Shown here piece after piece: positions 61,579 through 64,000 of a DNA stretch of 64,000 nt. The position numbers were made by a program, and so were the translations under genes. The stretch is taken from the NCBI RefSeq assembly GCF_000242635.2, contig NC_017770.1, positions 930,001-994,000 of the forward strand, given 5' to 3'. How positions within the stretch are numbered: the first letter of the stretch is position 1; every line of letters starts with the position of its first letter. The notes under the pieces were generated by a model, which was not told the DNA's origin, did not search any database, and worked only from the letters and a program-made list of their open reading frames with translations. Origin of the DNA: Solitalea canadensis DSM 3403. GTDB taxonomy: Bacteria > Bacteroidota > Bacteroidia > Sphingobacteriales > Sphingobacteriaceae.

Positions 61579-62043
61579 TTAATATAAATGAGATAAGGCT
61601 TCGGATGGTAAGAATTTGCTTACGTCTCCATTGTTTCTCAAAATGTCACGCACGATAGTGGAACTAATAGCCGAGAACTCAGGCTTGCTCAAAATGAAAA
61701 TGGTTTCAATGTTAGGTTTCATAGCGGCATTGATCTGTGCGATAGCACGTTCATATTCAAAATCGGCAACAGAGCGTATCCCTCTGATCATATATTGCGC
61801 ATTGATTTTTTCGCAGAAATCAACTGTTAAACCTTCATAGGTTTGAATTTCAATCTTAGGATTGTTTTCAAAAACAGCTCTTACTATTTCTTCACGTTTT
61901 TCAGGGGATAAGAAACTCGCTTTACTGCTATTTAGTCCGATGCCGATAACTACCTTGTCAAATAGCGGCATAGCGCGCTGAACAATATCAAGATGGGCAA
62001 TGGTAATGGGATCAAACGATCCGGGAAACAAAGCTGTTTTCAT
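61579..62043 (-). CDS. coaD: Pantetheine-phosphate adenylyltransferase
   Basis: A 154-residue enzyme of coenzyme A synthesis that makes dephospho-CoA. It shows GSFDPITIAHLDIVQRA (nucleotidyl-transferase TxxH variant of the HxGH motif; a G-to-A change in the third position), IRGIRSVADFEYE and the ISSTIVRDIL motif. It lies 10 bp upstream of ridA on the minus strand. Length is standard. Confidence 0.95.
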   Translation of the reverse strand: MKTALFPGSFDPITIAHLDIVQRAMPLFDKVVIGIGLNSSKASFLSPEKREEIVRAVFENNPKIEIQTYEGLTVDFCEKINAQYMIRGIRSVADFEYERAIAQINAAMKPNIETIFILSKPEFSAISSTIVRDILRNNGDVSKFLPSEALSHLY

Positions 62044-62164
62044 GCTGGATTTTAAAGTTCATCAAATAATGCAGCACAAAAAAGGAGAAAATTATCCAAA
62101 TAAAAAACTTCTGTAACTAAAAGGTTGAGATTTCCGGAATCGAAAATTCACCATAAGGATTCAC

Positions 62165-62701
62165 TTACGCCTTCTCAAAAAAACTAAAAGTCGACTGACC
62201 ATACTTTCTATTCGAAGAAAAATGAGGCTGGTTTTCCATTTGAATCATGGAGGCGTGTTCAATTACAAGCAGGCCATCTTCTTTAAGCAGGTTGCGTTCA
62301 AACACACTTTTAGCAATTAGCTCTGGATTGGGCATATCATAAGGAGGATCTGCAAAGATGAGATCATACTGTACATTTTCTAATGCAAGGTATTTGAATA
62401 CATCAGCTTTAACGGATTTAATGGTAGTAAGGTGATGCAATGCCGCTGTTTTCTTAATATAATCAACACAACCTGGAAAACGGTCCACCGACACAACAGA
62501 AGGGCAGCCTCTTGATGCCAGTTCAAAGGAGATATTACCTGTTCCTGCGAAAAGATCTAAGGCTGTTATTTCGTCAAAATTGAATCGATTGTACAAAATA
62601 TTGAATAATGACTCTTTAGAAATATCAGTGGTTGGTCGTACTGGTAAATTCTTTGGAGCTTGTAATCGTATACCCTTTAATCTACCGCCAATTATGCGCA
62701 T
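62165..62701 (-). CDS. rsmD: 16S rRNA (guanine-966-N2)-methyltransferase RsmD
   Basis: A 178-residue SAM methyltransferase. Start MRIIGGRLKGIRLQAP, substrate motif PTTDISKESLFNIL, SAM motif ALDLFAGTGNISFELASRGC and catalytic DPPY (LIFADPPYDMP). It modifies 16S rRNA during small-subunit assembly. It overlaps the upstream DUF3822 gene by 10 nt and precedes coaD, the usual Bacteroidota neighbour. Confidence 0.95.
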   Translation of the reverse strand: MRIIGGRLKGIRLQAPKNLPVRPTTDISKESLFNILYNRFNFDEITALDLFAGTGNISFELASRGCPSVVSVDRFPGCVDYIKKTAALHHLTTIKSVKADVFKYLALENVQYDLIFADPPYDMPNPELIAKSVFERNLLKEDGLLVIEHASMIQMENQPHFSSNRKYGQSTFSFFEKA

Positions 62702-63531
62702 AATTCAATGTTTAATAATGAATAAAAGCGATGCTGAGGAATCTGTGTCATAGCCGCGCTAAATCCAAGTCTGGTTGATAATTCGCCAAAATGCACTTTT
62801 CTGAAATGCTGGTGAATTAAATTGTAAGCCACATCGCCTGGACGAATAGCGCCTAACATGAATACATGCAAATCTTTAGGATTTAAATCCAGTTGTTTGC
62901 ATACAAACAAAGGGAAATAAATAAATTCATCATCTGTTTTGTACTCAAACCGATTGTAAAATTGAAGTTTACCATTACTAAATACAACTAATTGTATGGC
63001 TCCCTTGACTACATGAATGTACAGTAATTGTTTCTCAGTGTGACTGCTCTGGTTAATCAAGCCTTCTAATAGCGGGGTTCCTTCAAAATAGATTAACGCT
63101 CCTTCAAAGAAATGTGTAACAGTTCTTTGTAATCTTTCATCCAAAGTGAAAATCTGCTTTGCATTTAAAGATGGAACATCATTAACAAACACTTTGTTGC
63201 TTCTGTTTCTGAAGTGGAGTGAAGCATAGTCGTTAACACTTTTTAAGTCGAAGTATTCATTAGGAATAAGGGTATACTCCTGCGAAGGGACAATAATTCG
63301 AAGTTTGCCATAAAACTGAGTAAGCAGCTCATCGTTTACAATCAAATTATCATATTGATAAGAGTCTAAATTTTCATAATTAGCCAATGCAACGAATCGT
63401 CTTTTCGACGGATCGTAAACACAATAATTAAGGGCTGTTTCGGTAAACTTTACCGTTAGATAATATTTAGAAGCTTGTTTTATTTTAAACGCTTTATCAA
63501 CGATTTTGAACTGCTGTAGGTTTTGCTGCAT
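62692..63531 (-). CDS. DUF3822 family protein
   Basis: A 279-residue protein; the ATG at 63531 (MQQNLQQFKIVDKAFKI) is chosen over the frame start at 63561. The DUF3822 pattern has KYYLTVKFTETALNYCVYDP near the start, VPSQEYTLIPNEYF and NIELCA at the end. It shows an actin/HSP70-like arrangement of repeated beta-strand blocks, and its role is unknown. Its 3' end overlaps rsmD, as usual in Bacteroidota, so they are coexpressed. Confidence 0.85.
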   Translation of the reverse strand: MQQNLQQFKIVDKAFKIKQASKYYLTVKFTETALNYCVYDPSKRRFVALANYENLDSYQYDNLIVNDELLTQFYGKLRIIVPSQEYTLIPNEYFDLKSVNDYASLHFRNRSNKVFVNDVPSLNAKQIFTLDERLQRTVTHFFEGALIYFEGTPLLEGLINQSSHTEKQLLYIHVVKGAIQLVVFSNGKLQFYNRFEYKTDDEFIYFPLFVCKQLDLNPKDLHVFMLGAIRPGDVAYNLIHQHFRKVHFGELSTRLGFSAAMTQIPQHRFYSLLNIELCA

Positions 63532-63709
63532 AGTTTTTGGGCAATTCTCGCAAAAATACAATATAAAGTAACACTTTGGAAGTACAATATAGGTTTAGAT
63601 TGTTATAATCTTATGCTGAATTTGAAAATAAAAAAATAAGCTGATTAGAAACCCATATTATTGATCAGGTAAGTCTAAATTTGTAATTCAAAAAACAGCA
63701 GGTTAATTA

Positions 63710-64000
63710 ATGTTCAATACTTCCATACTCGAAAACGTTTTCCCACATCAACCTACTTTTCAGCAACAAGAGTTATTTAGACAATTACATGATTTTTTAA
63801 GGCAAAGAAGTAATAATGCAGTCTTTATTGTTCGTGGTTATGCTGGAACCGGGAAAACTACAGTGGTAAGTGCTTTAGTTAAGTTGTTGCCTTCTTATAA
63901 GTTAAAATCCGTATTACTGGCACCCACTGGACGTGCGGCAAAAGTGATTAGCTCCTACGCCGGCAAGGAGGCGTTTACAATTCATAAAAAAATTTATCGC
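63710..64000 (+). CDS. AAA/UvrD-like ATP-dependent DNA helicase (RecD/Dda-type), truncated by window end
   Basis: The first 97 residues of a helicase are visible (MFNTSILENVFPHQPTFQQQ). The Q-motif region QQQELFRQLHDFL is followed by Walker A GYAGTGKTTVVSAL and LLAPTGRAAKVIS (motif Ia). These match exonuclease V alpha-subunit-like helicases of Bacteroidota that are encoded beside DUF3822/rsmD. The 3' end is outside the window. Confidence 0.85.
   Translation, partial: MFNTSILENVFPHQPTFQQQELFRQLHDFLRQRSNNAVFIVRGYAGTGKTTVVSALVKLLPSYKLKSVLLAPTGRAAKVISSYAGKEAFTIHKKIYR

Overview
This window is a stretch of Bacteroidota chromosome. The evidence is a SusC/SusD polysaccharide-utilization locus with a hybrid two-component sensor, a PorP/SprF plus CHU_C (type IX secretion) pair, perfect TTTG/TAnnTTTG promoter elements, DUF4468 proteins and low-GC DNA with weak Shine-Dalgarno sequences. 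The gene content suggests Sphingobacteriales (Pedobacter/Solitalea-like); the genus is a guess. No tRNA, rRNA or CRISPR array was seen.

Layout. 1-14.0 kb: an alpha-glucan/dextran-type utilization locus (sensor, SusC, SusD, SusE-like protein, GH66 dextranase-like enzyme, six-hairpin glycosidase), with two small dispersed palindromic repeats inside it. 14.1-17.5 kb: a DinB protein, a membrane protein, and a CMD/AhpD - YCII/DGPF - ECF42-type sigma cassette. 17.6-25.6 kb: a double-DUF4468 protein, the SprF-like/CHU_C surface-protein pair and an NfeD-slipin pair. 25.6-31.7 kb: acyl-CoA ligase, the iscS-iscU-iscA operon, methylmalonyl-CoA epimerase, an acetyltransferase and ribosomal protein L31B. 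31.8-33.2 kb: an intact IS3-family element, with inverted repeats, a 3-bp target duplication and a -1 slippery heptamer, lying 4 bp upstream of a GlmU-like sugar nucleotidyltransferase. 33.2-39.3 kb: housekeeping genes (tpiA, prmA, mpl) and a PD-(D/E)XK (GxxExxY) protein.

39.3-44.2 kb is the most system-like part. A leftward, tightly packed gene set encodes a broken NrtR-like Nudix regulator, NADAR, macrodomain, KptA, ADP-ribosylglycohydrolase and a PPP-type phosphatase, all linked to handling of NAD-derived ADP-ribose marks. Its 3' end abuts an array of ten ~79-bp palindromic units. A sister array of ten units lies at 49.8-50.6 kb. Each array fills, almost stop codon to stop codon, the gap between two convergent genes. 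The units consist of short tandem words (CATATAAG) followed by their inverted copies, and their arms show compensating changes. Smaller hairpins made from other words (GTCCATAG, GAGATTTGA) occur in at least four other gaps, suggesting a genome-wide family of word-built inverted repeats.

44.3-64 kb: an outer-membrane barrel, ftsK, lolA, an MBL-fold hydrolase, a second DUF4468 protein, a cupin, an RND efflux operon headed by two TetR genes, a decayed LRR-like gene, a third TetR gene, an LMW phosphatase-ridA-coaD group, rsmD with a DUF3822 gene, and the start of a helicase gene that runs off the right edge.
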